Below are positions 1-8,812 of a DNA stretch of 64,000 bases, one piece after another. Below the pieces are notes generated by a model. That model had not been told where the DNA came from, searched no databases, and saw nothing but the letters and a program-made list of their open reading frames with translations. The DNA lies in NCBI RefSeq assembly GCF_900094595.1, contig NZ_FMAD01000002.1, forward strand, positions 62,001 through 126,000, written 5' to 3'. This stretch comes from Cupriavidus alkaliphilus (GTDB taxonomy: Bacteria; Pseudomonadota; Gammaproteobacteria; Burkholderiales; Burkholderiaceae). Every line of letters starts with the position of its first letter. The stretch's first letter is position 1. The position numbers were made by a program, and so were the translations under genes.

Positions 1-854
1 GACAGGCGGTAGTTGTTGTACGTAGCCTTGTACACGCGCTTGGCGTCAGGCACCTGGCCGTTGGTCGACACCACCGTGGCGTCTTGCGGCAGGAAGGCCG
101 CGGCCACGCCGACCGCGCCCTGCAGCACGCCGCCGCCGTTGTTGCGCAGGTCCAGCACCAGGCCCTTCATGTTGGGGTTCTTCTGCGCCAGCTCGGTCAG
201 CTTGCGCGCCAGATCGGAAATGGTGCGTTCCTGGAAGCTGGTCAGGCGGATCCAGCCGATATTGTTGTCCAGCATCTTGGCCTTGACCGACTGCACGCGG
301 ATTTCGGCGCGCGTGATCGAGACCGGGAAGGTGCGTTCCTCGCTCTTGCGGTAGATCGTCAGCGTGACCTTGGTGCCGGGCTCGCCGCGCATGCGCTTGA
401 CCGCCTGCTCCAGCGGCAGGCCGCGCACGGGCTTGTCGTCGATACGGGTGATCAGGTCGCCGGGCTGGATGCCGGCGCGGAAGGCGGGCGTGTCCTCGAT
501 CGGGTTGATCACCTTGACCAGGCCTTCTTCCTGCGAGATCTCGATGCCCAGGCCGGCAAAGCGCCCGCGCGTGCCTTCCTGCAGTTCCTTGAAATCCTTC
601 TCGTCGAGGTAGGACGAATGCGGGTCGAGGCTTGCGACCATGCCCTTGATGGCCTCGGTCAGCAGCTTCTTGTCATCGACCGGCTCCACGTACTCGCGCT
701 TGATCTGCCCGAAGATATCGGCCATCAGCCGCAACTGGTCCAGCGGCAGGGGCCCCGATGAATTCTGCGCGGTCGCCGAAATCTGCAGCGTGGCGAGCAC
801 GCCGGCGACGAGGCCGACAGAAACTAGGCTGATGTTCTTGAGCGTCTTGCGCAT
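1..854 (-). CDS. S41 carboxy-terminal processing protease, 5' part only
   Basis: Partial gene: the ATG is at 854 on the minus strand and the reading frame runs off the left edge after about 284 residues. The product begins with a hydrophobic signal or anchor segment (residues 7-28), then shows the S41 N-terminal region and a PDZ domain at roughly 85-165, with the typical AGIQPGDLI and LPLEQAVKRMRG segments. The start of the protease core (GLVLDLRNNGGG) is visible; the catalytic Ser/Lys lie beyond the window. The family cleaves C-terminal tails of periplasmic proteins, as Prc/CtpA do. It lies downstream of gpmA on the same strand. Family assignment is firm; the specific substrate is unknown. 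Confidence 0.93.
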   Translation of the reverse strand, partial: MRKTLKNISLVSVGLVAGVLATLQISATAQNSSGPLPLDQLRLMADIFGQIKREYVEPVDDKKLLTEAIKGMVASLDPHSSYLDEKDFKELQEGTRGRFAGLGIEISQEEGLVKVINPIEDTPAFRAGIQPGDLITRIDDKPVRGLPLEQAVKRMRGEPGTKVTLTIYRKSEERTFPVSITRAEIRVQSVKAKMLDNNIGWIRLTSFQERTISDLARKLTELAQKNPNMKGLVLDLRNNGGGVLQGAVGVAAAFLPQDATVVSTNGQVPDAKRVYKATYNNYRL

Positions 855-1033
855 GAGGGCTGCCTGAACTTGTACGCGAAGTACGGGTGTACGGTATGGG
901 GATTATGCCGGCTGCGGCCGCCCGGCGCCGGGCGGTTTGTCCGACAGTATAAGTGCGAGTGGAGAAATGGGCCTGTCCCGTCCCGGCTCAGGGTGGGCGG
1001 CCGCACATCGTGCTGCGGCCGCCCGGGCGGATC

Positions 1034-1780
1034 TCAGCGTGCCTTGCCCTGGCTGGCCACGGCCGCCAGCGAGGCGGCGATGGCGTCCTGGTCACCCAGG
1101 TAGTAGTGGCGCAGGGGGCGCAGGTCGGCGTCCAGCTCGTAGACGAGCGGGGTGCCGTTGGGGATATTGAGGCCGACGATGTCGTCATCCGAAATCTGGT
1201 CCAGGTATTTCACCAGCGCGCGGATGCTGTTGCCATGAGCGGCAATCACCACGCGCTTGCCGGATTGGATGTCGGGGGCGATGGATTCGTTCCACAGCGG
1301 CATCACGCGGGCCACGGTGTCCTTCAGGCACTCGGTCAGCGGGATTTCGTTGCGCGGCACATTGGCGTAGCGCGGATCGTCGTACGAGGCGCGCGGATCG
1401 GTCGGCTCCAGCGCCGGCGGCGGCGTGTCGTAGCTGCGGCGCCATACCAGCACTTGTTCGTCGCCGAACTTGGCGGCGGTCTCGGACTTGTTCAGGCCGG
1501 CCAGTGCGCCGTAGTGGCGTTCGTTCAGGCGCCATTCGTTGCGCACCGGAATCCACATCAGGTCCATTTCATCCTGAACGTGCCACAGCGTGCGGATGGC
1601 GCGCTTGAGCACCGAGGTGTAGGCCACGTCGAAGCCCATGCCGGCTTCCTTGAGCAGCTTGCCGGCCTGGCGCGCCTGGGCGGCGCCGGTCTCGGTCAGG
1701 TCGACGTCGACCCAGCCGGTAAAGCGGTTTTCGAGGTTCCACGTGGATTCGCCGTGGCGGATGAGGACGAGCTTGTACAT
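1034..1780 (-). CDS. gpmA: 2,3-bisphosphoglycerate-dependent phosphoglycerate mutase
   Basis: 248 residues, the normal length for dPGM, which interconverts 3- and 2-phosphoglycerate in glycolysis and gluconeogenesis. The N-terminus [13 protein letters not shown] carries the phospho-accepting His9 of the RHG motif, and the second catalytic His is in the [10 protein letters not shown] segment near the C-terminus. The frame stays open far upstream (to about 2458), but that extension has no family similarity and overlaps the divergent rhodanese gene, so the ATG at 1780 was chosen. It precedes the protease gene on the same strand with a 179-bp gap. Confidence 0.97.
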   Translation of the reverse strand: MYKLVLIRHGESTWNLENRFTGWVDVDLTETGAAQARQAGKLLKEAGMGFDVAYTSVLKRAIRTLWHVQDEMDLMWIPVRNEWRLNERHYGALAGLNKSETAAKFGDEQVLVWRRSYDTPPPALEPTDPRASYDDPRYANVPRNEIPLTECLKDTVARVMPLWNESIAPDIQSGKRVVIAAHGNSIRALVKYLDQISDDDIVGLNIPNGTPLVYELDADLRPLRHYYLGDQDAIAASLAAVASQGKAR

Positions 1781-1945
1781 GCTGCTGCTTCCAGAGAGTA
1801 GGTAACCTGCATGCGTCCGCGCCGTCACCTGGAGGGGCCGTGAAAAACGGCCATGACGGGATTCGGTAAGCATCCCATGTCTCGGACAGGCGACAATGGC
1901 GGATGGCCGTGCAGCGGCAGGGCCTGGACGCCAAACCGCGTATTT

Positions 1946-1951
1946 TATAAT
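1946..1951 (+). promoter_or_regulatory. -10 box candidate for the rhodanese gene
   Basis: Perfect TATAAT 30 bp before the GTG start at 1982. A weak -35 (TGGACG, 1925-1930) lies 15 bp upstream, so only the -10 is convincing. Confidence 0.45.
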
Positions 1952-1981
1952 GCCGCCGACCCAACCTACCGGAAAGCCAAC

Positions 1982-2395
1982 GTGAATTTCTTCGCCGACT
2001 ACAACAACCTCGCCCTGATCGCCCTCGCCGTGGTGTCGGGCGGCCTGCTGGCCTGGCCCGCGATCTCGCGCAGCGCGGGCGGCAAGTCGGTCAATACGGC
2101 CACCGCGACCCAGCTGATCAACAAGCGCGGCGCCGTCGTGGTCGACATCCGCGAGCCCGCGGAGTATGCCAAGGGCCACCTGCCGCAGGCCAAGAGCGCG
2201 CCGCTGGCCGACCTGGCCTCGCGCGCCGCCGGGCTTGCAAAGGACAAGGCCGCCCCCATCATCGTGGTATGCCAGACCGGCCAGCGCTCGGGCAAGGCCC
2301 AGGCAGCGCTGAAGGAAGCCGGTTACAGTGAGATCTACGCGCTCGAGGGCGGCATTGCCGCCTGGCAGCAGGCGGGCCTGCCGCTGGTGAAGTAA
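1982..2395 (+). CDS. Membrane-anchored rhodanese-domain protein
   Basis: 137 residues from a GTG start. This start fits a short protein with an N-terminal transmembrane helix (about residues 9-28), like the YibN group. The rhodanese domain follows, with [17 protein letters not shown] and the active-site loop VVCQTGQRS (Cys97). Single-domain rhodaneses transfer sulfane sulfur. It is followed by grxC (78-bp gap) and then secB, an arrangement common in Burkholderiales. A longer ATG-initiated frame from 1853 is open, but it would start upstream of the TATAAT box at 1946. The physiological acceptor is not known. Confidence 0.88.
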   Translation: MNFFADYNNLALIALAVVSGGLLAWPAISRSAGGKSVNTATATQLINKRGAVVVDIREPAEYAKGHLPQAKSAPLADLASRAAGLAKDKAAPIIVVCQTGQRSGKAQAALKEAGYSEIYALEGGIAAWQQAGLPLVK

Positions 2396-2473
2396 GCGCG
2401 GCAACCTGTCGTAACCGTCACGGCGTGTCCCGGCCAGGCCGGGGCGCGCCCATTGCATTCAAGGAGACCCCGC

Positions 2474-2731
2474 ATGGCCCGCGTCGTCATGTACAGCACC
2501 GTGGTGTGCCCGTATTGCCAGATGGCTGAACGCCTGCTCAAGTCCCGCGGCGTGGAAACGATCGAGAAGATCCTGATCGACCGCGAACCGGGCAAGCGTG
2601 AAGAGATGATGAGCCGCACCGGGCGCCGCACCGTGCCGCAGATCTACATCGACGACACCCACGTGGGCGGCTTCGACGACCTCTCGGCGCTCGACCGCCA
2701 GGGCGGCCTGGTGCCGCTGCTGGCCGCCTGA
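2474..2731 (+). CDS. grxC: Glutaredoxin 3
   Basis: 85 residues, typical of class I monocluster glutaredoxins. The dithiol active site CPYC is at residues 12-15, the cis-proline TVPQIYI is at about 51-57, and the GSH-binding GGFDDLSAL segment follows. A good ribosome site (AAGGAG) precedes the ATG at 2474; an upstream in-frame ATG at 2453 would add seven unsupported residues. It reduces disulfides with glutathione in the cytoplasm. Its position just before secB is conserved in betaproteobacteria. Confidence 0.95.
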   Translation: MARVVMYSTVVCPYCQMAERLLKSRGVETIEKILIDREPGKREEMMSRTGRRTVPQIYIDDTHVGGFDDLSALDRQGGLVPLLAA

Positions 2732-2923
2732 GTCGACCCGGGACTGGCCCTGCGAAGAATCGTCTGATTTTGCGCGGGGCGGTCCCGGCATCCCTCCCGG
2801 CGCGGGTGAATTCGCCACCCGCGTCATGTACCATATGCGTTTTCCAACCGGGCACCGGCCGGCCTTGCACGATGCCGCCGCCGTACCCGACACGCATCCA
2901 GCCCATCCTCCCGGAAGCCTTTC

Positions 2924-3442
2924 ATGAGCGACCAGCAAAACACCCAGCAGGACGATCAACCTTTCTTCAACATCCAGCGCGTCTACCTGAAGGACATGTC
3001 GCTGGAGCAGCCCAACTCGCCGGCCATCTTCCTGGAATCGGAAGCCCCGTCGGTGGAGGTGCAGGTGAACGTCGGCGCTTCGCAGCTGCAGGAAGGCATC
3101 TTCGAAGTGGTGGTGACCGGTACCGTGACGACCAAGGTGCAGGACAAGGTAGCCTTCCTGGTGGAAGCGCACCAGGCCGGTATCTTCGATATCCGCAATG
3201 TGCCGGTCGAGCAGCTGGACCCGCTGCTGGGCATTGCCTGCCCCACCATCCTCTACCCGTACCTGCGCGGCAATATCGCCGACGTGATCACGCGCGCCGG
3301 TTTCCAGGCCATCCACCTGTCGGAAATCAACTTCCAGGCGCTGTATGAGCAACGCCTGCAAGCCGCCATGGAAGAAGCCCAGGGTGCCGAAGGCGGCAAC
3401 AGCGGCATCGTCATGCCCGACGGCAGCCAGGCTCGCCACTGA
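2924..3442 (+). CDS. secB: Protein-export chaperone SecB
   Basis: 172 residues. The SecB core is clear: [19 protein letters not shown] near the N-terminus, the VEVQVNVGA and VVVTGTVT strands, and the conserved [14 protein letters not shown] and [12 protein letters not shown] segments. It is a cytoplasmic tetrameric chaperone that holds preproteins unfolded and delivers them to SecA. The acidic-polar N-terminal tail ([10 protein letters not shown]) and a flexible C-terminal tail are usual. gpsA follows after an intrinsic terminator. Confidence 0.97.
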   Translation: MSDQQNTQQDDQPFFNIQRVYLKDMSLEQPNSPAIFLESEAPSVEVQVNVGASQLQEGIFEVVVTGTVTTKVQDKVAFLVEAHQAGIFDIRNVPVEQLDPLLGIACPTILYPYLRGNIADVITRAGFQAIHLSEINFQALYEQRLQAAMEEAQGAEGGNSGIVMPDGSQARH

Positions 3443-3467
3443 TCCCGGCGTCCTGCGCCATCCACTG

Positions 3468-3490
3468 AAACGGGGCTGCGGCCCCGTTTT
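3468..3490 (+). terminator. Intrinsic terminator after secB
   Basis: Nine-bp stem AAACGGGGC / GCCCCGTTT with loop TGCG, followed by T. It lies 25 bp after the secB stop and is almost symmetric, so it could act in both directions. Confidence 0.8.
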
Positions 3491-3556
3491 GCCTTTGGGC
3501 TACCATCGTTGGCGCAAGCGGCCAGAGCGCTTGCGCCAACTACTGTTCGAGCTGCC

Positions 3557-4573
3557 ATGAAACTGACCTTCCTGGGTGCCGGGGCGTGGGGCACCGCCCT
3601 CGCCAGCCATGCCGCGGCCACCAATGACGTGGTGTTGTGGGCACGCGACCCGGCGCAGCTCGCGGCGCTCGCGGCTACGCGCGAAAACGCTGCCTACCTG
3701 CCCGGCGTGACACTGTCCGAACGGCTGGCGGTGCAGGCGGATTTCGAGCAGGCGGTGGCGCACGCCGCCGACGATCCGGACGGCATCGTGGTGGTGGCCA
3801 CGCCGGTGGCGGGCCTGCGCGAGATGACGCGCCGGCTGGCCGCGCGGGGCGCCAAGCCGGTCTCGATGCTGTGGCTGTGCAAGGGCTTCGAGGCCGGCAC
3901 CCACCTGCTGCCGCACCAGATGGTGCGGGCCGAGCTCGACGCCGCCGGGCGCACCGAGGGCTTTGCCTATGGCGTGCTGACCGGTCCCAGCTTTGCCCGC
4001 GAGGTGGCCCTGGGGCTGCCCTGCGCGCTGACCGTGGCGGGCACCGAGCCCTCGCTGGCCGACCGTGCGCAGGCGGCCTTCCACCACCACGCCATGCGCA
4101 TCTATGGCAGCGACGACCTGACCGGCGTGGAAGTCGGCGGGGCGGTCAAGAATGTGCTGGCGATCGCCACCGGCGCCAGCGACGGGCTGGGCCTGGGGCT
4201 GAACGCGCGCGCCGCGCTGGTGACGCGCGGGCTGGCCGAGATGACGCGGCTGGGCCTGGCGCTGGGCGGCCGGGTCGAGACCTTCATGGGCCTGGCCGGC
4301 GTCGGCGACCTGATCCTGACCGCCACCGGCGACCTGTCGCGCAACCGCAAGGTCGGCCAGCAGCTCGCTGCCGGGCAGAGCCTGGAGCAGATCCTGGCGG
4401 GCCTGGGGCACGTTGCCGAAGGCGTGCGCTGTGCGCAGGCGGTGGCCGAGCTGGCCGCCACGCACGGCATCGAGATGCCGATCGCACGCGCGGTCTGCGC
4501 GGTGCTGTTCGACGGGCTCAGCGCCGCCGACGCGGTGGCGCAGCTGCTGCAGCGCGACGCGCGCGACGAATGA
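3557..4573 (+). CDS. gpsA: Glycerol-3-phosphate dehydrogenase (NAD(P)+)
   Basis: 338 residues, standard length. The Rossmann motif [10 protein letters not shown] is at residues 7-16, and the catalytic lysine region [13 protein letters not shown] and the GLGDL-like [13 protein letters not shown] follow. It makes sn-glycerol 3-phosphate from dihydroxyacetone phosphate for phospholipid synthesis. The start at 3557 directly precedes the Rossmann strand MKLTFLGAG. The downstream receptor gene starts only 40 bp after the stop, so co-transcription is likely. Confidence 0.96.
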   Translation: MKLTFLGAGAWGTALASHAAATNDVVLWARDPAQLAALAATRENAAYLPGVTLSERLAVQADFEQAVAHAADDPDGIVVVATPVAGLREMTRRLAARGAKPVSMLWLCKGFEAGTHLLPHQMVRAELDAAGRTEGFAYGVLTGPSFAREVALGLPCALTVAGTEPSLADRAQAAFHHHAMRIYGSDDLTGVEVGGAVKNVLAIATGASDGLGLGLNARAALVTRGLAEMTRLGLALGGRVETFMGLAGVGDLILTATGDLSRNRKVGQQLAAGQSLEQILAGLGHVAEGVRCAQAVAELAATHGIEMPIARAVCAVLFDGLSAADAVAQLLQRDARDE

Positions 4574-4613
4574 CCGACCGCGTTTTTCCCTTGTTCCTGA
4601 GCCTTCGCCTCGC

Positions 4614-5591
4614 ATGTCCACACGACGCCAAGCGCTGATCGCGCTCGCGGCCGCCTGCGCCGCCGGCGCTTCCGCCAGCGCTTTCGCCCAATCGTGGCCG
4701 GCGCGGCCGCTGCGCATGGTGGTGCCGTTCCCGCCGGGCTCGTCGCCCGACCTGATCGCGCGCATCCTGACCGAAAAGCTGGCCACGGCGCTGGGCCAGC
4801 CGGTGGTGGTGGAAAACCGCCCCGGCGCCGGCGGCAACATCGGCACCGGCATGGTCGCGCGCGCCGCGCCGGATGGCTACACGCTGCTGTTCACCATCAA
4901 CGGCCCGCTGGTGACCGCGCCCACGCTGTCGCGCAACCTCAACTACGACCCGTTCCGCCAGCTGGCGCCGGTCACGCTGGTGGCGACCTCGCCCAACGTG
5001 CTGGTGGTCGATGCGCGGCTGCCGGTGCACAACCTGCGCGAGTTCGTCGCGCTGGCGCGGTCCCGGCCGGGTGAACTGAACTATGGCTCGCCCGGCAACG
5101 GCAGCGCCTCGCACCTGGCGATGGAGCAGCTGAAGGCGATGGCGGGCGTCGACCTGCAGCACGTGCCGTATCCCGGCTTCCCGCAGATCACCACGGCGAT
5201 GGTCGGCGGACAGGTGCAGGCGGCCTTCATGGTGCCGGCGATCGCGATGCCGCAGGTCAATGCCGGCAAGCTGCGCGTGCTGGCCGTGACCACCACGGGG
5301 CGCACCGCGGTGCTGCCATCGGTGCCGACGGTGGCGGAATCGGGCTACCCCGGCTTCGAGGCGATTTCCTGGCAGGCCGTGCTGGCGCCCGCGGGCACGC
5401 CGCAGGCAGTGATCGACCGGCTTTACCGCGAACTGGTGGCGATCATCGGCAGCGCCGACGTGCGCGACAAGATGCGCGCGCAGTATTTCGTGCCAGCCGG
5501 GACCGCGCCGGCGTCGCTGCGGCAAACCATGGCGAGCGAGAAGGCGCGCTGGGACAAGGTGATCCGCGCAGCCGGCGTGCAGCCAGAGTAA
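4614..5591 (+). CDS. Tripartite tricarboxylate transporter substrate-binding protein (Bug/TctC family)
   Basis: 325 residues with a cleavable signal peptide (hydrophobic segment, then ASAFAQ at about 22-28). The mature part starts WPARPLRMVVPFPPGSSPDL, a hallmark of Bug receptors. Other family motifs are ENRPGAGGNIGT, the PNVLVV strand, LNYGSPGNGSASHL and VPTVAESGYPGFE. These periplasmic receptors bind small carboxylates, often without a cognate membrane component nearby. None is encoded here, so the ligand is unknown. Cupriavidus and Bordetella relatives carry very many such orphan receptors. Confidence 0.92.
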   Translation: MSTRRQALIALAAACAAGASASAFAQSWPARPLRMVVPFPPGSSPDLIARILTEKLATALGQPVVVENRPGAGGNIGTGMVARAAPDGYTLLFTINGPLVTAPTLSRNLNYDPFRQLAPVTLVATSPNVLVVDARLPVHNLREFVALARSRPGELNYGSPGNGSASHLAMEQLKAMAGVDLQHVPYPGFPQITTAMVGGQVQAAFMVPAIAMPQVNAGKLRVLAVTTTGRTAVLPSVPTVAESGYPGFEAISWQAVLAPAGTPQAVIDRLYRELVAIIGSADVRDKMRAQYFVPAGTAPASLRQTMASEKARWDKVIRAAGVQPE

Positions 5592-5606
5592 ACCGCCTCG
5601 GCAGCT

Positions 5607-6077
5607 TCAGCTGCCGCCCTCGAAGCCGTTCTGCCGCCAGGCCTCGAACACCACCACGGCGACCGTGTTGGACAGGTTCAGGCTGCGGTTGTCCGGCCGC
5701 ATCGGCAGCCGGATGCGCTGCGCGGGCGGGAACCACTCGCGGCGCTCGGGCGACAGCCCACGTGTCTCGGAGCCGAACACGAACCAGTCGCCCGGCCGGA
5801 ATGCCACCTGGCCGAACGGCGTGGAGCCGCGCGTGGTCAGGGCAAACATGCGCGTCGGGTCGGGTTGTTCGCTGGCCATCAGCGCGTCCCAGCTGTCGTG
5901 CACGCGCATGGTGGCGTACTCGTGGTAATCCAGCCCCGCGCGGCGCATGCGTGCGTCTTCCAGCGGAAATCCCAGGGGTTTGACCAGGTGCAGCTGCGCG
6001 CCGGTGTTGGCACACAGGCGGATCACATTGCCGGTATTGGGCGGGATTTCCGGTTCGACCAGGACGACGTTGAACAT
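5607..6077 (-). CDS. trmL: tRNA (cytidine/uridine-34-2'-O)-methyltransferase
   Basis: 156 residues, the full length for the minimal SPOUT enzyme TrmL. The start MFNVVLVEPEIPPNTGNVIRLC is canonical, and the SAM-binding trefoil-knot motifs are present: FVFGSETRGL, RLPMRPDNRSLNLSN and VAVVVFEAWRQ. It methylates the wobble ribose of tRNA-Leu isoacceptors. It converges on the receptor gene to the left (15 bp apart) and comF lies upstream on the same strand. Confidence 0.95.
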   Translation of the reverse strand: MFNVVLVEPEIPPNTGNVIRLCANTGAQLHLVKPLGFPLEDARMRRAGLDYHEYATMRVHDSWDALMASEQPDPTRMFALTTRGSTPFGQVAFRPGDWFVFGSETRGLSPERREWFPPAQRIRLPMRPDNRSLNLSNTVAVVVFEAWRQNGFEGGS

Positions 6078-6175
6078 GATGCGGGGCGATGGCGGGCGCG
6101 CGGGCGCCCTTCGTCAGAACGGTGCGCAGCTTACCGCGCGCCTGTGCCCGTGTCATCCCGCCCCGCGTTATCCCA

Positions 6176-6847
6176 CTACGGCGTGCGCAGCGCGACGATC
6201 ACGCTGACCCGGCCCGCGCCCCGGGCCTTGAGCGCGGCGGCGGCCTCGTGCAGGGTCGCGCCGGAAGTCATGACATCGTCCACCAGCGCCACGTGCAGGC
6301 CGTCGAGCCGCGAGGCGCGCGTGGGCGCGAACGCGCCGCGCAGGTTTACCTGCCGCGCGGCCAGGTCCAGCGCACGCTGGCTGCCGGTGTCGCGCTGGCG
6401 CTGCAGCAGCACCGGGTCGGCGCGCAGGCCCAGGCGGCGCGCCAGCGGCCGCGCGATTTCCCAGGCCTGGTTGAAGCCGCGCGCGGCCAGGCGTTGCGGC
6501 GCCAGCGGCACCGGCACGATCAGGTCGGGTGCGGCATGCCTGGCCGCGGCCCAGGCCCCGGGCAGGCCCTCGGCCAGCCTGGCGGCGAGCCACGCCGCCA
6601 GCGGCAGGGCGTGGCCGAACTTGAGCGCCAGCACCAGCTGGTCCTGCGGCGAGGCGTAGTCGCCCAGCGTATGGGCGTGGTCGAAGGCGCGGGGCGAGGC
6701 GCCGCAGGCCGGGCAGTGCCAATGCCGCCCCAGGGCCAGCGCGCACACCGGGCAGCGCCGCACCGGGCGCAGCAGGTCGGCGGCGCAGGGCGCGCATACC
6801 ACCTGCCGCTGCACCGCCCCGCACAGCGCGCAGGCGCTGGGCAACAA
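6176..6847 (-). CDS. ComF family amidophosphoribosyltransferase-like protein
   Basis: The ComF architecture is clear: an N-terminal zinc ribbon with CALCG, CAPC, CPVC and CPAC pairs, and a C-terminal phosphoribosyltransferase fold with RGFNQAWEIARPLA and the PRPP loop VALVDDVMTSGATL. ComF relatives support DNA uptake in competent species; a general role in other bacteria is unsettled. The start is uncertain. No ATG lies near the zinc ribbon, so a TTG at 6847 (LLPSACALCG) is given. The frame is open upstream to an ATG at 7033, which would overlap the divergent methyltransferase start. Confidence 0.85.
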   Translation of the reverse strand: MLPSACALCGAVQRQVVCAPCAADLLRPVRRCPVCALALGRHWHCPACGASPRAFDHAHTLGDYASPQDQLVLALKFGHALPLAAWLAARLAEGLPGAWAAARHAAPDLIVPVPLAPQRLAARGFNQAWEIARPLARRLGLRADPVLLQRQRDTGSQRALDLAARQVNLRGAFAPTRASRLDGLHVALVDDVMTSGATLHEAAAALKARGAGRVSVIVALRTP

Positions 6848-7021
6848 CTGTTCGCGCGCACTGGACCAAGCGCGGCCGGCAGCGCCGGCAGCCTGCGCGG
6901 CGCGCGCGTATACTTGCCGTCCGGTCGCGGCCCATCGGGCGCGGCGGCCTTGTTCGTCCGGCGCCTGGGGCAGAGCCTGCCCGCGCGCCGGTTCCTGTTT
7001 TCCTTGCTGCCCTGTCTGCCC

Positions 7022-7975
7022 GTGTCCCTGCATGCCGCCGATTCTCCCGATGCCTTCCTGCCGCCCGCGCGCCTGACCCGGCTCGCCTTCGACCGGCGCA
7101 GCCGCGGCTTCGGCCAGCTCGATTTCCTGCTGGGCGAGATCGGGCGCCGCATGCAGGAGCGCATGGAGGTGATCCGCCTGGCGCCGCAGCGCGCGCTGGA
7201 TATCGGCTGCGGCCACGGCCAGGGGCTGGCCGGGCTGCGCGCGCGCTTTCCGGATGCGCAGATCGCCGGCCTGGATATCTCCGGCGCGATGCTGGCCGAG
7301 GCCGGCCAGCGCGATCCGCAGCGCCGGCCCGGCTGGATTGGCCGCATGCTGGGCAAGCGGCCGCTGTTCGACCTGGTCCAGGGCGATCTTGCCACACTGC
7401 CTTTTGCGCCCGCGAGCTTCGACCTGCTCTGGTCCAACCTGGCCCTGCACTGGCATCCGGAGCCGCACCGCGTGTTCCCGGAGTGGCACCGGGTGGCGCG
7501 CGATGAAGGGCTGGTGCTGTTCTCGCTGTTCGGGCCGGACACGCTGAAGGAGCTGCGCGCGGCCTTTGCCGAGGTCGACCACGCGCCCCATACGTTGCGC
7601 TTTGTCGACATGCACGACATCGGCGACATGCTCGTGCACAGCGGCTGGTCGACGCCGGTGATGGACATGGAAACCCTGACCGTGACCTACGAGTCGCCCG
7701 CCACGCTGCTGCGCGAGGTGCAGGCCTTCGGTGGCCTGCGCGTGCCCGCCGGGGCGCCGCCGCAAGGCCTGCGCGGCCGCCGCTGGTACCAGGCGCTGAC
7801 GCAGGCGCTGGAGCGGCGCCGCGACGCCGACGGCGTGATCCCGCTGAGTTTCGAGATCGTCTACGGCCATGCCTGGAAGCTGGCGCCGCGCGGTGGCCAG
7901 GCGCGCGACGGCGAAGGCCGCGCGGTGGTGCCGCTGGACCAGATCGGCCGTGCAAAACCGCGTCGCGCAGGTTAA
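7022..7975 (+). CDS. SAM-dependent methyltransferase, BioC-like
   Basis: About 317 residues from a GTG start that I favour (the frame is open upstream, so the start is uncertain). Class I methyltransferase motifs are clear: motif I ALDIGCGHGQGLAGL, motif II AGLDISGAML and the post-motif FDLLWSNLALHWHPEPHRVFPEWHRV, which strongly resembles BioC (malonyl-ACP O-methyltransferase). No other biotin gene is present, so the BioC function is inferred only. The gene is divergent from comF. Confidence 0.82.
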   Translation: MSLHAADSPDAFLPPARLTRLAFDRRSRGFGQLDFLLGEIGRRMQERMEVIRLAPQRALDIGCGHGQGLAGLRARFPDAQIAGLDISGAMLAEAGQRDPQRRPGWIGRMLGKRPLFDLVQGDLATLPFAPASFDLLWSNLALHWHPEPHRVFPEWHRVARDEGLVLFSLFGPDTLKELRAAFAEVDHAPHTLRFVDMHDIGDMLVHSGWSTPVMDMETLTVTYESPATLLREVQAFGGLRVPAGAPPQGLRGRRWYQALTQALERRRDADGVIPLSFEIVYGHAWKLAPRGGQARDGEGRAVVPLDQIGRAKPRRAG

Positions 7976-8105
7976 AACTGAGTTAACTTGCGCCGGCGGC
8001 GGATTGCCGCAAACATAGTGCCGGCGCGGCGGGCAGGGCGATGGGCGCATTTCGGCCCATGCACAGAATCAGGCGGCGCGCAAGCCTCGCGGTCAAGGCG
8101 CGCCC

Positions 8106-8134
8106 TTGTCCGTGTATGGGAAGCGCCCTATAAT
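8106..8134 (+). promoter_or_regulatory. Sigma70-type promoter of the cytochrome oxidase cluster
   Basis: TTGTCC (8106-8111), a 17-bp spacer and a perfect TATAAT (8129-8134). Transcription would begin near 8141, giving a leader of about 100 nt to the DUF2244 gene, the first of the coxB-ctaD series. Confidence 0.65.
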
Positions 8135-8244
8135 GCGCCAGTTTGTCGCAGTGGTCCCCTGGCACAAGAACGTCCTGGTTTGCACGCACTGTGCGGTCCG
8201 GACGCCATCGTCCCGGGTGTGCATCCGATGCAGAGTGGTTGGCG

Positions 8245-8754
8245 ATGCAAGACTTGGGTATCGCATTCCAGACGGCAGGTGGTGACTCCGGCGGAAATCT
8301 CGACGGACCTTCCTCCTCGCCCCACGATTGGCTGATGAAGCGGAACTGCTCGCTGAGTCCACGCCAGGTCGGCTGGTTTTACCTCTCGATCCTCACGGTT
8401 TCGCTTGCCATCGCGTTGTTTTTTGCCTGGCAAGGGTCGTGGCTCGTGCTGCCCTTTGCCAGCATCGAGCTGATCGGGCTGGGCATCGCCCTGCTTGTGT
8501 ATGCGCGCCATGCGACAGACTATGAGCGCGTCAGCATCACCGACGGCACGCTGGTCGTGGAGACAGCCAGCGCCGGACGGGTGACGCGCCAGGAATTCAA
8601 TCCGTGCTGGGTGCGGATCGAACTGGGTGAATCGTTCCGCGCGCTGGTGACGCTGCGCTCGGGCAGGCGTGCGGTACAGGTGGGGTGTTACGTGGACCCG
8701 TACCGGCGACGCAAGTTCGCGCAGGAGCTCGCAGCGGCCTTGCGCCACCTCTGA
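8245..8754 (+). CDS. DUF2244 domain membrane protein
   Basis: 169 residues from the ATG at 8245; an in-frame ATG at 8143 lies almost on the predicted transcription start and is unlikely. Two adjacent hydrophobic helices (about residues 48-92) are followed by a soluble C-terminal part with VRIELGESFRALVTLRSGRRAVQVG, typical of DUF2244. The family usually sits directly before or within cytochrome oxidase operons, as here, 58 bp before coxB. Its exact role is not established; an accessory role in oxidase biogenesis is inferred from context. Confidence 0.85.
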   Translation: MQDLGIAFQTAGGDSGGNLDGPSSSPHDWLMKRNCSLSPRQVGWFYLSILTVSLAIALFFAWQGSWLVLPFASIELIGLGIALLVYARHATDYERVSITDGTLVVETASAGRVTRQEFNPCWVRIELGESFRALVTLRSGRRAVQVGCYVDPYRRRKFAQELAAALRHL

Positions 8755-8812
8755 GAGGCGGCGGGAGCGGCGGCGGGGACAGATTTGAATCTGTAAATTG
8801 GGTAGATAACAA

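Noticed and set aside
1781..2458. Extension of gpmA to a 474-residue protein
   Set aside because: The extra N-terminal part overlaps the divergent rhodanese and its promoter and has no relation to phosphoglycerate mutase.
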